Source: Helicobacter sp. NHP19-012 (GTDB lineage: Bacteria; Campylobacterota; Campylobacteria; Campylobacterales; Helicobacteraceae). From it: a DNA stretch of 64,000 nucleotides. The position numbers and the translations under genes were made by a program. The stretch spans positions 806,001 to 870,000 of the forward strand of contig NZ_AP024819.1 in the NCBI RefSeq assembly GCF_019703325.1, written 5' to 3'. Under the pieces are notes generated by a model, which searched no databases, had not been told where the DNA came from, and saw only the letters and a list, made by a program, of their open reading frames with translations. Below are positions 56,117 through 64,000 of this stretch, one piece after another. How positions within the stretch are numbered: the stretch's first letter is position 1; every line of letters begins with the position of its first letter.

Positions 56117-56804
56117 TGTGGCGTGGGGCTTGGAGTGCAACCCTGATCAAGCCACTACCCTAAGAGCGCAGGCACAGGCGTTTATAAAAATACCTATCAA
56201 TCCAAAAATCCGCCTAGATCAAAATTATCTCATCGATCCCAACCAACCAAAGCAAGCCGCTTATGTCTTAGATGTGCATAAGGCTTATGTAGATGGTGCA
56301 TTGTATTGTGGCTTTGTGGCACGCCTTTTTGGTGCGGACAGCTTAAAGGACTTAGAAGGCGATGAAGGGTCGCGATACTACAAATACGCTGTGATGCGCG
56401 CCATGTGCTTTAAAGTAACTAAGACTTCTAAAAAGGGCTCTTTTGCATTCAAAGGTTTTTGTTTATATCTATTTCCTAGATCCGCCCAATTACAAATCCA
56501 TGTGGAGTTTAAAAATGATGCCATTATTTTAGACTTTCATGATCGTTATATTGAATGCGATCGTGAGCATTTTGAGAATAAAAAGTTAATCTTTAAACCC
56601 CTTAAAGGGCACAACCGATATGTATTGCAAACATACAACCGTTGGAACGATGGTGTTGGGCTCGATCCTTTTTATGACCAAAAAAGAGATGGCAAACAAA
56701 TTTTTATAGATAAAATTGACAATAATGCATTAGATGATTTGGAAGATCATTGCTATGAGAAGGGTTATTGCCAAACATGGTCGGATAAAAATGGGATTGA
56801 TTAA
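56064..56804 (+). CDS. Secreted cysteine-containing protein, unknown family (copy 2)
   Basis: 246 residues with signal peptide (VAKILGLLCFLANVAWG) and the same cysteine plan as copy 1: LECNPD, LYCGFVARLFG, RAMCFKV, GFCLYLF, IECDREH, DHCYEKGYC. The two proteins also share YRQKRD/YDQKRD and a FKPxKGxxRYVL-like stretch. The ATG has a perfect AAGGAGGTG seven bases before it, inside the end of copy 1, giving a 53-base overlap. It ends just before a TauE-like gene. No known domain is recognised. Confidence 0.75.
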   Translation: MARLRVAKILGLLCFLANVAWGLECNPDQATTLRAQAQAFIKIPINPKIRLDQNYLIDPNQPKQAAYVLDVHKAYVDGALYCGFVARLFGADSLKDLEGDEGSRYYKYAVMRAMCFKVTKTSKKGSFAFKGFCLYLFPRSAQLQIHVEFKNDAIILDFHDRYIECDREHFENKKLIFKPLKGHNRYVLQTYNRWNDGVGLDPFYDQKRDGKQIFIDKIDNNALDDLEDHCYEKGYCQTWSDKNGID

Positions 56805-57620
56805 GTGGCTTTAGATTTTGTCTTGGCTTTTGTGGGCTTTGTTACGGGCGTTACAGCCGGTTTTTTTGGCATCGGCGGAGGGGAGATTGTCGTGCCTGCC
56901 GCTGTGTTCGCCGGCTTTAGCTACAGCCACGCCGTGGGCATTTCGCTTTTTCAAATGCTCTTTTCGTCTTTAGTGGGCTCACTCATCAACTATAAAAAGG
57001 GCTTGTTAGACATTAAAGAAGGCTTGGCAATCGCCCTAGGGGGGTTGTTTGGGGCAATGCTGGGCAGTTTTTTACTCAAGCACATTGACGATCGGATTTT
57101 AATGGGGCTGTTTGTGGCGGTGGTGTGCTATACCTTTTTTAAATACGCCTTTGTGAGAAAGGGCAACTACCAAAGTGCTCACTTTCAAATGCACTCTAAG
57201 CGCACCCGTTTTAAAATCCCCCTAACCCATTGGCACTTGAGTCAAAAGCATGCCATTTTAACCCTAGCAGGGCTCATCACGGGGGTTTTCTCGATCCCAC
57301 TTGGCATGGGTGGGGGGATTTTGATTGTCCCCTTTTTGGGCTATTTCTTAAAATACGACACGCAAAAAATCGTGCCCTTGGGGCTGTTTTTTGTCATCTT
57401 TTCCTCGCTCTCAGGCGTGATCGCCCTAACGCACACGGGCATTTTAACCCCCCATGTTTTGTGGATCGGCTTTTTAACAGGCGTGGGCGCGCTTGTCGGG
57501 GTCGGGCTTGGCATTAAATTAATCCTTGTGGCTAATGAGCGCATCCATAGGGTTTTGCTCTTAGGCATTTATGTCCTGAGCATTGTGGCGACGAGCTATA
57601 AACTCGTGACTGAATTATAA
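56805..57620 (+). CDS. TauE/SafE-family membrane transporter
   Basis: 271 residues with about eight membrane spans in two related halves. Each half begins with a Gly-rich motif typical of the family: GFFGIGGGEIVVPA and SIPLGMGGGILIVPF. Family members export sulfite, sulfoacetate or related organic anions; the substrate here is unknown. GTG start directly after copy 2. The 3' end overlaps the convergent VirB11-like gene by six bases. Confidence 0.87.
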   Translation: MALDFVLAFVGFVTGVTAGFFGIGGGEIVVPAAVFAGFSYSHAVGISLFQMLFSSLVGSLINYKKGLLDIKEGLAIALGGLFGAMLGSFLLKHIDDRILMGLFVAVVCYTFFKYAFVRKGNYQSAHFQMHSKRTRFKIPLTHWHLSQKHAILTLAGLITGVFSIPLGMGGGILIVPFLGYFLKYDTQKIVPLGLFFVIFSSLSGVIALTHTGILTPHVLWIGFLTGVGALVGVGLGIKLILVANERIHRVLLLGIYVLSIVATSYKLVTEL

Positions 57621-58539
57621 ATCCTTGCTTAAAAGCACTTGGGTGATGCGCCGCTGCTCTTTGATTTTACACACTTGGATCACCACATCAATCGCACTTT
57701 TAAAGTAGCGTTTGACAATGCTTAAATCAAACTTGGCTTTATGCCCCATTTCAATATTTAGAGCAATGGCTTCTAGGACTTGCTCCACGCTGTTGGCGTG
57801 CAGGGTGGACATCATCCCCTTATGCCCTGTATTGCCAAAGCGCAGGAACAAAAGGGCGTTTCTGGTGTCAATTTCGCCGACCATGAGCCGATCGGGACGC
57901 ATGCGCATCGCCATGTTTAGGGCGTTTTCGTAGGTGAAGGGGGTTTGCTCCATTTTACCCACCAAGAGCCCCACGCTGTTTTCAAACCCGCTTAAATCCA
58001 ATTCTTGGCTGTCCTCCACGCTCACCACCCTTTCGCTTTTGGGGATAAACTCCAAGAGGGCGTTGAGTAGGCTTGTTTTGCCGCTGGCAGTCGCCCCGCT
58101 GATTAATATGTTGTGCCCCTCTTTTGCCATGCTTTTTAAATCGCTGTGGCTAAAGGCGCAGGTGGGGGCGATTTTAAATGCCTCAAGGGGGAATTTTAGT
58201 AGGCTGGGCACGCGGATATTGAGGCTGATTTGGTTATTCGTGGTGATGCTAAAGTGGTTTGCGCTCACTCTGTAGCGGGTAAAGGGGATGGAGCAGTTTA
58301 GCGTGGGGGCAAGGCTACTAAAGGGCAAATCCCTATAACTGGCTAATTGCTCGCAAAAGCGCAACAAGAACTCTTTGTTAAAGGTGGGGTCATAGATTTT
58401 TTGGCGCGCGCCACTCAGCTTATAGAGCCACAGCTCGTTTTCAGTGTTGCTAAGAAGCTCGGTAACCCCACTTTGCAAATAGGGGCAAAAAGGGCGATCT
58501 GCGCCTTTAAAACCTTATGGGTTTTTAGCTCTTCTAGCA
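57615..58539 (-). pseudogene. VirB11/TrbB-like type IV secretion ATPase, N-terminal frameshift likely
   Basis: The readable main part (57615-58478, 287 residues) has Walker A GATASGKTS, a Walker B-like RVVSVEDSQEL, and MRPDRLMVGEI with HKGMMSTLHANS, as in VirB11/TrbB ATPases of DNA transfer machines. A TTG at 58478 is an unconvincing start. One base over, sequence upstream reads VLEELKTHKVLKAQIA from a GTG at 58539 that overlaps the kdsB stop. Restoring one base at the run near 58487-58494 joins it to FCPYLQSGVTELL. So the N-terminus is probably frameshifted. A possible role in DNA uptake or transfer is inferred from the family only. Confidence 0.65.
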
Positions 58540-59232
58540 CCTTTTTAGGGCTTCTTGTAGGTCTTGCAAGGTATCTATGCCCACACTTTGGGTTTTCACT
58601 AGACTTGTGGTGATCGCCTTGTGGTGGTAGAGCGCTCTTAGTTGCTCGAGCTTTTCAATGTCCTCTAAGGGGCTTTTTTCTAGGGCGCAAAACTCTAAAA
58701 GCGTATTTACCCTAAAGCCGTAAATGCCAATATGGCCTAAAAAGGCGTGGTGTTGTTCGTCTCTGCCATAGGGGATCGGGGCGCGTGAAAAATACAGGGC
58801 GCGGTTTTCTGCGCCGAGCACGACTTTGACGATATTAGGGTCCTTAGCTTCTTTAGGGTTAATTTCTTTAATGCAGGTGTGCATGAAAGGCGTGTTTTGG
58901 GATTCTTTTAAAAGCGTGGCGATGATCTCTGGTTCTAAAAAGGGTTCATCGCCTTGCAGGTTTAAAACGGGGGTGTGCTCGGGCAGGTTTAAAAGCGTGC
59001 AAGCTTGAGCGCACCTATCTGTTCCGCTTGTGTGCGCCTTGTTTGTCAAAATGGCTTTGATGTTAAAATCCTCACAAGCCCTTAAAAGCAAAGCGTCATC
59101 GCACGCCACAATGACCTCATCGACCTTTTGGGCGTTGCGCGCGGTGGCGACCACCATAGGCACGCCTTGGATCGGCACTAAAAGCTTGCGGGGAAAACGG
59201 GTGGACTCTAGCCTAGCAGGAATCACAATCAT
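58534..59232 (-). CDS. kdsB: 3-deoxy-manno-octulosonate cytidylyltransferase (CMP-Kdo synthetase)
   Basis: 232 residues; activates Kdo with CTP for the LPS inner core. The N-terminus IVIPARLESTRFPRKLL is the nucleotide-binding motif, followed by VLNLQGDEPFLEPEI with the metal-binding aspartate and YFSRAPIPYGRD. Good ribosome site (AAGGATG). Its stop overlaps the likely true start of the VirB11-like gene. Confidence 0.95.
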   Translation of the reverse strand: MIVIPARLESTRFPRKLLVPIQGVPMVVATARNAQKVDEVIVACDDALLLRACEDFNIKAILTNKAHTSGTDRCAQACTLLNLPEHTPVLNLQGDEPFLEPEIIATLLKESQNTPFMHTCIKEINPKEAKDPNIVKVVLGAENRALYFSRAPIPYGRDEQHHAFLGHIGIYGFRVNTLLEFCALEKSPLEDIEKLEQLRALYHHKAITTSLVKTQSVGIDTLQDLQEALKRC

Positions 59233-59352
59233 GGGGCATCCTTTGTAAAAAATGCCTTATTATAGTCTTTTTGCGTGGGGTTTTCTTAACCTAAAGCTTA
59301 GTTATTTCAAGTTATGCTTTGGCTTTTAATCTACTTAAGAGAAAGGGATTCA

Positions 59353-59661
59353 ATGGAAGTTTTAACCAGCCAGGATTATAAAGAAAAAACAAGCCAAGGG
59401 GCGGTTGTGGTCGATGTGGGAGCGGATTGGTGCCCCGATTGCCGTAAAATCGCGCCTATGATGGACGCTTTAGCCAAGGATTACAGCCAAGTGAAAATCT
59501 TTAAAGTGGATTTTGACAAGAGCGAGGATTTAAAAGAAAGCCTGGGCATTAAACGCATCCCGACTTTGATTTTCTATAAAGATGGGGCGGAAGTGGGGCA
59601 ACGATTAGTCGAGCCTGATACAAAAAGCGTTATTGAAGCAGAGTTTAAAAAGTTGGTGTGA
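59353..59661 (+). CDS. Thioredoxin-like protein with CPDC active site
   Basis: The ATG at 59353 (MEVLTSQDY) after AGAAAGGG is preferred over an ATG 39 bases upstream. The 102 residues have the thioredoxin fold with the active site DWCPDC instead of the usual WCGPC, and the cis-proline in KRIPTLIFYKDG. A CPDC thioredoxin (Trx2) is known in Helicobacter. It would reduce disulphides and support peroxiredoxins. Its stop directly touches the tRNA-fMet gene on the other strand. Confidence 0.92.
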   Translation: MEVLTSQDYKEKTSQGAVVVDVGADWCPDCRKIAPMMDALAKDYSQVKIFKVDFDKSEDLKESLGIKRIPTLIFYKDGAEVGQRLVEPDTKSVIEAEFKKLV

Positions 59662-59738
<77 letters not shown>

Positions 59739-59751
59739 TCACAAGGGGGAG

Positions 59752-59826
59752 TGGTTGGAGTAGAAGGATTCGAACCTCCGAATGGCAGGACCAAAACCTG
59801 CTGCCTTACCACTTGGCGATACTCCA
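59752..59826 (-). tRNA. tRNA-Gln (anticodon UUG)
   Basis: 75 bases with encoded CCA. Acceptor TGGAGTA/TACTCCA, anticodon stem GCAGG/CCTGC around TTTTGGT (anticodon TTG). It precedes tRNA-fMet by 13 bases on the same strand and probably shares its transcript. Confidence 0.95.
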
Positions 59827-59873
59827 ACGAAAAAGTGCCATTATAGCTTGTTTCTTTATAAAGGTCAAGCCCC

Positions 59874-61274
59874 CTAGCACTTGGGGATATGTACGTGTGT
59901 GGCTAGCCCACCTAGTGAAGTTTCTTTGTACTTAGAATCTAATGCCTTGCCGACCTCGTACATGGTAGAGATCACATCATCAAGGCTCACTTTGGCTTGG
60001 TAGCCATCTTCTAGGGCGAGTCTTGCCGAAGAAATCGCCTTGATCGTCCCCACCACATTGCGCTCAATGCAAGGGATTTGCACCAAGCCGCCCACCGGAT
60101 CGCAGGTTAAGCCCAAATGATGCTCCATGGCAATCTCGGCTGCGCTTAAGACTTGACGCACATTGCCCCCCATCACAAAGGCAAAGCCCGCCGCCGCCAT
60201 AGAAGAAGCTGTCCCCACTTCGGCTTGACAGCCCGCCTCCGCCCCGCTCAAAGACGCGTTCTTTTTGTATAAATACCCCACCGCCGCACAAGTGAGCAAG
60301 AAATCCACGATTTGCTCGGTTTCTAAAGGCTTGATGTGGTGGTGGCAATACAGTAGCACCGCTGGCACCACCCCACACGCCCCATTGGTGGGGGCGGTCA
60401 CCACTTTATGCCCGCAGGCGTTTTCTTCACTAACAGCCCTAGCATAAAGCGTGGCGTAATCGACCATTGCCAGCGGGTCGGCTTGGCTTGGATGTTTGTT
60501 TAAACGGGTATAGACTTTAGGGGCTAGGCGTGCCATGCCAATGTAGCCGGGCAGTTGCTTTTCTTGCGAAGACACCCCATTTTTATAGCACTCTAACATC
60601 GCCTTATAAATTTCTAGGCAGTAGGTGCGGGCGTAATTCTGCCCAAATAGCGCGCTCTCGTGCATGTCCACAATGCCCGCAATGTGGGTGCGGTGTTTTT
60701 CGCACAATTCCATCAATTCTTTGGCACTGGAAAAATCAAAGGCGTTGTGTTTGGGTTTTGTGGAATTGGTTGTTTTGTGTTTTAGCTCTTCTTCTGTGTA
60801 GATGAATCCGCCGCCCGTAGAGTAATAAATCTCCTTTAGCAATAAATCCTGTTTGCTATTGAAGGCGCACACCTCCATGCCATTTTCGTGTAGACTCAAG
60901 GCTTCGGATTCAAAGAGAATGTCCTCTTCAAGATTAAAAGAGATGTTTTTTGTTTTAGCTAGGTGCAAGGTGTGCTCTTGGATCGCTTTTTGTAAAATCT
61001 CTTGCCTTTGGGACACGCTCACCTCTTTAGCGCACACTCCGCTAAGACCCACCACGCAGGCTAAGTCTGTCAAATGCCCCTTGCCGGTTAAGGCGAGTGA
61101 GCCGTGTAAGATCACCTGCACCCTAGCCACTTGCTCAAGAACTTGTTGTTCTTGCAAAAGTTTGCAAAAGCGCACGCAAGCGTCCATAGGGCCTATGGTG
61201 TGCGAAGAACTAGGACCGATGCCTATTTTAAAAATGGCAGTGATGGATTGGCTGTAAATTTCTTGTTGTGTCAT
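59874..61274 (-). CDS. sdaA: L-serine ammonia-lyase (iron-sulfur type)
   Basis: The ATG at 61274 (MTQQEIYSQSITAIFKIG) with GAGGTAA upstream gives 466 residues. Converts serine to pyruvate and ammonia using a [4Fe-4S] cluster. Motifs: GIGPSSSHTIGPM, PTNGACGVVPA, SGAEAGCQAEVG and LTCDPVGGLVQIPCIERN with the cluster cysteines. It follows the serine permease by seven bases. Together they feed serine into pyruvate, a key carbon source for Helicobacter. Confidence 0.96.
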   Translation of the reverse strand: MTQQEIYSQSITAIFKIGIGPSSSHTIGPMDACVRFCKLLQEQQVLEQVARVQVILHGSLALTGKGHLTDLACVVGLSGVCAKEVSVSQRQEILQKAIQEHTLHLAKTKNISFNLEEDILFESEALSLHENGMEVCAFNSKQDLLLKEIYYSTGGGFIYTEEELKHKTTNSTKPKHNAFDFSSAKELMELCEKHRTHIAGIVDMHESALFGQNYARTYCLEIYKAMLECYKNGVSSQEKQLPGYIGMARLAPKVYTRLNKHPSQADPLAMVDYATLYARAVSEENACGHKVVTAPTNGACGVVPAVLLYCHHHIKPLETEQIVDFLLTCAAVGYLYKKNASLSGAEAGCQAEVGTASSMAAAGFAFVMGGNVRQVLSAAEIAMEHHLGLTCDPVGGLVQIPCIERNVVGTIKAISSARLALEDGYQAKVSLDDVISTMYEVGKALDSKYKETSLGGLATHVHIPKC

Positions 61275-61281
61275 GGTTACC

Positions 61282-62523
61282 TCATTTAACAATATTGATA
61301 ATGGCGTTTAAGACGGTGAGCACACCCGTTGCAAAGATAAACCCATCGGCAATCGGGCTTCTAAAGTCTTTCATAGAAGGCAGGGCATACATCGCCACAA
61401 TGGGTAAAATAAAGGTAATAGTAGCTAGGGCAGGCCCGCCCAAATCCTCAATGAAACTTAAAATGCTGGGGTTGTAGTAGGCGACAGCAATGATGCTGAT
61501 CCAAAAAAATATGGTGGTCCACACATCGATGCGGCGGTGGTGGTGGGTGTTGAGTTTATCTTTAGTGAATATTTGCACAATCAAGCCCTTTAAACCCTCT
61601 TTTGCTCCGTAGTAATGCCCAAAAAAAGAAGTGGTGATCGCTAAGAATGCCACAACCGGGCCGGCATAACCAATAAAGGGGTTGTGTAGGGTGTTGGCAA
61701 AGTAGCTCAAAATGGGGATGTTTTGCGCTCTAGCTTTGGCAAAATCTGTAGGGTCTAAACATAAAATGCAAGAGAAGACAAAAAATATTACAAAGAAGAG
61801 TAAAAAGGAAGTGTTCAATAATTCAATTTGGTTAGTCTTATAGTGTTTAAGTTCCCCGTAGCGTTTTTCCACGGCTTGGGCAAAAGTCGATATGATCGCG
61901 CTGTGGTTAAACGAGAACACCAACACAGGCAGAGTGAACCACAACGCCGCAAAAAACCCTTTAAAACTCGGAATTTCTGTGAGCATCGCCGTTTTCCAAT
62001 AAGGGATCAAATACAAAGAAAATATTAATAAAATCAACGCCAAAGGATAAACAAGGGCGTTAGCGACCCGGGTAACAATCTTGGTATTGAAAAGCATCAC
62101 AAAAATCATGCCCGTGATCATGTGTTCGGCTAGAAAGAAGCGGTTATTTTCAAAGTAGTGCAAACCTAGTTGGTTAGCAAAGAAAGATTCAACCGTGTTT
62201 GTAATCCCCACACCATAGGCAAGACAAATAGGGTAAAGGGCAAAGAAATACATTAGGGTGATTAAAAATCCAACCTTTTTACCCAAGCGGGTGGCGGCGT
62301 GGGTGATGTCTTGGTTGCCTATGGCATTGACAAAGCGCGCTAAAGCCCTATGGCTAAGCCATGTCATGGGAAAACTCAAAACTGCCATAAGCACCACAGG
62401 CCAAAATCCATGTTCGCCCGCTTGGATCGGTAAAAATAAAATCCCTGCCCCAACAGCCGTGCCAAAGAGCGACCACATCCAACGGATGTCAAAGAGATTT
62501 AACCTTTTATCCGCTTGCGCCAT
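61282..62523 (-). CDS. sdaC: Serine/threonine transporter (SdaC/HAAAP family)
   Basis: 413 residues with eleven membrane spans. The start (FDIRWMWSLFGTAVGAGILFLP) has the GxGxGIL-like unwound first helix of amino acid/polyamine carriers, and VFSFNHSAI, PILSYFANT fit the HAAAP family. Proton-coupled serine uptake is inferred from its tight linkage with sdaA downstream. The gene is intact. Confidence 0.92.
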   Translation of the reverse strand: MAQADKRLNLFDIRWMWSLFGTAVGAGILFLPIQAGEHGFWPVVLMAVLSFPMTWLSHRALARFVNAIGNQDITHAATRLGKKVGFLITLMYFFALYPICLAYGVGITNTVESFFANQLGLHYFENNRFFLAEHMITGMIFVMLFNTKIVTRVANALVYPLALILLIFSLYLIPYWKTAMLTEIPSFKGFFAALWFTLPVLVFSFNHSAIISTFAQAVEKRYGELKHYKTNQIELLNTSFLLFFVIFFVFSCILCLDPTDFAKARAQNIPILSYFANTLHNPFIGYAGPVVAFLAITTSFFGHYYGAKEGLKGLIVQIFTKDKLNTHHHRRIDVWTTIFFWISIIAVAYYNPSILSFIEDLGGPALATITFILPIVAMYALPSMKDFRSPIADGFIFATGVLTVLNAIINIVK

Positions 62524-62636
62524 TTAAACCCTTGTACCTTTAAAGTCAAAGGCTGTATTGTAACAAAATTAAGACAATAGGCCACCAGTTCTAGCCACGC
62601 AAGGCGATTTAGGGGAGTTTTGTGGCGGACGGTCAT

Positions 62637-63776
62637 CTAGGGGATTTGCAAAAAAGCGTTGTGGATGGCTAAGATGTCTAAATGCGCGGGGATGTCGTGC
62701 ACTCTTAGAATGCTCGCCCCATTTTCTAAGGCTTTTAAATGCAACGCCAGCGTGCCGGCTAGACGATCCTCCACTTCTCTAGCGCACACTTCACCCACGC
62801 TTTTTTTACGGCTACAGCCCACAAGCAAGGGGTAGCCAAAGTGCAGAAAATGCGCTAAGTGTTTGATGAGGGCCAAATTCTCGGGCATTTGTTTAGAAAA
62901 GCCAAAGCCAACGTCTAAGATGATGTCGCTCATGCCTTGCTCTTGCAAAGCGGCGATCTTGGCGCGAAAAAACGCCTCCATGTCCTCCCATAAATTGTTG
63001 GCTGTGAGTTGTTGTTGCGCTTGCAGGGGCACGCCCAAAGAGTGCATCAACACCACTTGCGCTTGATGTTCTTTGGCTATAGCCAACATCTCCAAATCCC
63101 TAAAGCCATTGACATCATTTAGCACACAAAAGCCATGCTCTAGGGCAAAGGCGGCGGTTTTGGAGTTATAGGTGTCTATGCTAAATTTGGCATGTTTGTA
63201 AAGGTTTTGACCTTTGATCTCGGTGCATAAATCTTTTAAGCGGGCAATTTCTGCGTTGGCGTCTGTGTAAAGGCTTCCCGGTCTGGAGCTAGCCGCCCCG
63301 ATGTCTATGTAGGCGATTTTCTGCTCTAAGAATTTGTAGATTTGCTCTAGGGCTGTTTTTGCGCTGTAGCGACTGTTAGGATAAAAGCTATCTTGGGTGA
63401 GATTGACGATTGCCATTAGAGCGGGGGCATAGGTGGGGGGGATGAAGTGGGTTTCTAGCTCTTGGGCAAGTTTTTTAAGCCCAAAATCTTGTTTAGCGCA
63501 TTTTTGGGCGAGGTGTTTGAGCTGGTCTAAAGTGCCCACAAGCAAACAATCATAAGCCTTTTCTTTTGCCAAAATGCAACTTTTGGGCGTGGCTAGCTCT
63601 GCACCCACACGCAATGCCTCTTGTTTTAGAATCAAAGTGGCGCTTAGGGGCAGGTCGGTGATTTTAAAACTCAAAAGCTGGGCTTTTTTAGCCATAATGG
63701 CTTGCCCTATGGGGTGCGTGCCGATCTCTTTGAGGGCATGAGAAAAACTAGCGGGATTGAGCCTTTGTAAAAACAT
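62637..63776 (-). CDS. folP: Dihydropteroate synthase
   Basis: 379 residues; condenses p-aminobenzoate with dihydropterin pyrophosphate in folate synthesis, the target of sulfonamides. The TIM-barrel (about 110-375) has IVNLTQDSFYP, IDIGAASSRPGS, VLNDVNGF, ILDVGFGFSKQ and RVHDI. The first 110 residues are an extension not present in the E. coli enzyme (282 residues), as seen in other Helicobacter. Start overlaps the preceding gene's stop by one base (TAATG). Confidence 0.93.
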   Translation of the reverse strand: MFLQRLNPASFSHALKEIGTHPIGQAIMAKKAQLLSFKITDLPLSATLILKQEALRVGAELATPKSCILAKEKAYDCLLVGTLDQLKHLAQKCAKQDFGLKKLAQELETHFIPPTYAPALMAIVNLTQDSFYPNSRYSAKTALEQIYKFLEQKIAYIDIGAASSRPGSLYTDANAEIARLKDLCTEIKGQNLYKHAKFSIDTYNSKTAAFALEHGFCVLNDVNGFRDLEMLAIAKEHQAQVVLMHSLGVPLQAQQQLTANNLWEDMEAFFRAKIAALQEQGMSDIILDVGFGFSKQMPENLALIKHLAHFLHFGYPLLVGCSRKKSVGEVCAREVEDRLAGTLALHLKALENGASILRVHDIPAHLDILAIHNAFLQIP

Positions 63777-64000
63777 TAGCCCCTCGCTTGCAAGACACTT
63801 AAAAGCAAGGGCAAGAGATTATAGCTGGGGCGCAGATAAAGGGCGTTGGCGTAAAGGGCATTGTCAAATTGTGCGAGCTGAGTGGGGTTTAGGCGGATAC
63901 CGACTTGTTTGACCGCCTCTAAAAGGGCGGCGATTTGGACTTTCACTTCCTCTTGGTTAAATTGTTTATCGGCGTTTTGTAGGTATCGATAAAGGGTGCA
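63776..64000 (-). CDS. holB: DNA polymerase III delta-prime-like protein, C-terminal end (cut by window)
   Basis: About 74 C-terminal residues, open to the window edge: LYRYLQNADKQFNQEEVKV, LNPTQLAQFDNALYANALYL and LLLSVLQARG before the stop. It lies directly upstream of folP with a one-base overlap. The helical composition and the place before folP fit the Helicobacter HolB-like clamp-loader subunit, but the defining ATPase part is outside the window, so the name is mainly from gene order. Confidence 0.55.
   Translation of the reverse strand, partial: CTLYRYLQNADKQFNQEEVKVQIAALLEAVKQVGIRLNPTQLAQFDNALYANALYLRPSYNLLPLLLSVLQARG

Overview
This window looks like a chromosome segment of a gastric, non-pylori Helicobacter. 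From 10.8 kb onwards almost every gene is a recognisable Helicobacter type: heme catalase, a cbb3 oxidase cluster, Hop/Hof-like outer membrane proteins, the LPS genes waaC, lpxL-like, lpxE, eptA, kdsB and lptD, and the block purD-RDD-lptD-PRTase-pnp-atpE. Promoters are mostly a TATAAT-like -10 without a clear -35, as is usual in this genus. The species is inferred from gene content only. BspA/DUF285 repeat proteins and Sel1 proteins suggest the felis/heilmannii/bizzozeronii group.

Layout. (1) 1-10.7 kb is an AT-richer accessory zone made almost entirely of broken genes: a Sel1-repeat protein, an NYN-domain protein, a complete but frameshifted McrBC restriction locus, a probable IS605-type TnpB tail, a HigBA-type toxin-antitoxin pair, and a DUF285/Sel1 relic. 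(2) 10.8-20 kb, minus strand: nrdA, typA, a small membrane protein, katA, two periplasmic DUF1104 proteins with His/Cys-rich metal-binding tails, and a DUF285 surface protein with a perfect 75-bp tandem repeat. (3) 20-29.8 kb: an outer membrane protein, the ccoNOQP cluster with accessory genes, recG, a lipoprotein, a second outer membrane protein, and a TerB-like/LRAT-like gene pair. (4) 30-42 kb, plus strand: a galE fragment, an SDR oxidoreductase, tRNA-Leu, nrdB, pcm, lptF-like, truA, a 6S RNA, purD (frameshifted as given), RDD, lptD, a PRTase-like gene, pnp, atpE and two tRNA-Leu genes. (5) 42-55 kb: isochorismatase-like, lipoprotein, plsY, folB, ferredoxin, ppx/gppA, waaC and lpxL-like on plus; gltA-eptA-lpxE, a GT9 glycosyltransferase and a DUF697 GTPase on minus; then icd. 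(6) 55-64 kb: two tandem cysteine-containing secreted proteins, a TauE-like transporter, a VirB11/TrbB-like ATPase, kdsB, thioredoxin (CPDC), tRNA-fMet and tRNA-Gln, sdaA, sdaC, folP and the 3' end of a holB-like gene.

How the genes fit together. The core part covers nucleotide supply (nrdA/nrdB, purD), microaerobic respiration and the TCA cycle (cco, gltA, icd), serine use (sdaC/sdaA), and envelope building with host-directed lipid A modification (lpxL-like, lpxE, eptA, waaC, lptD, lptF, kdsB). Most frame breaks found are single-base losses in short homopolymers. In the first 10 kb there are also stop codons and small duplications that base-calling error does not explain, so real decay is likely there. 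The isolated breaks in purD and the TrbB-like gene need read-level confirmation.
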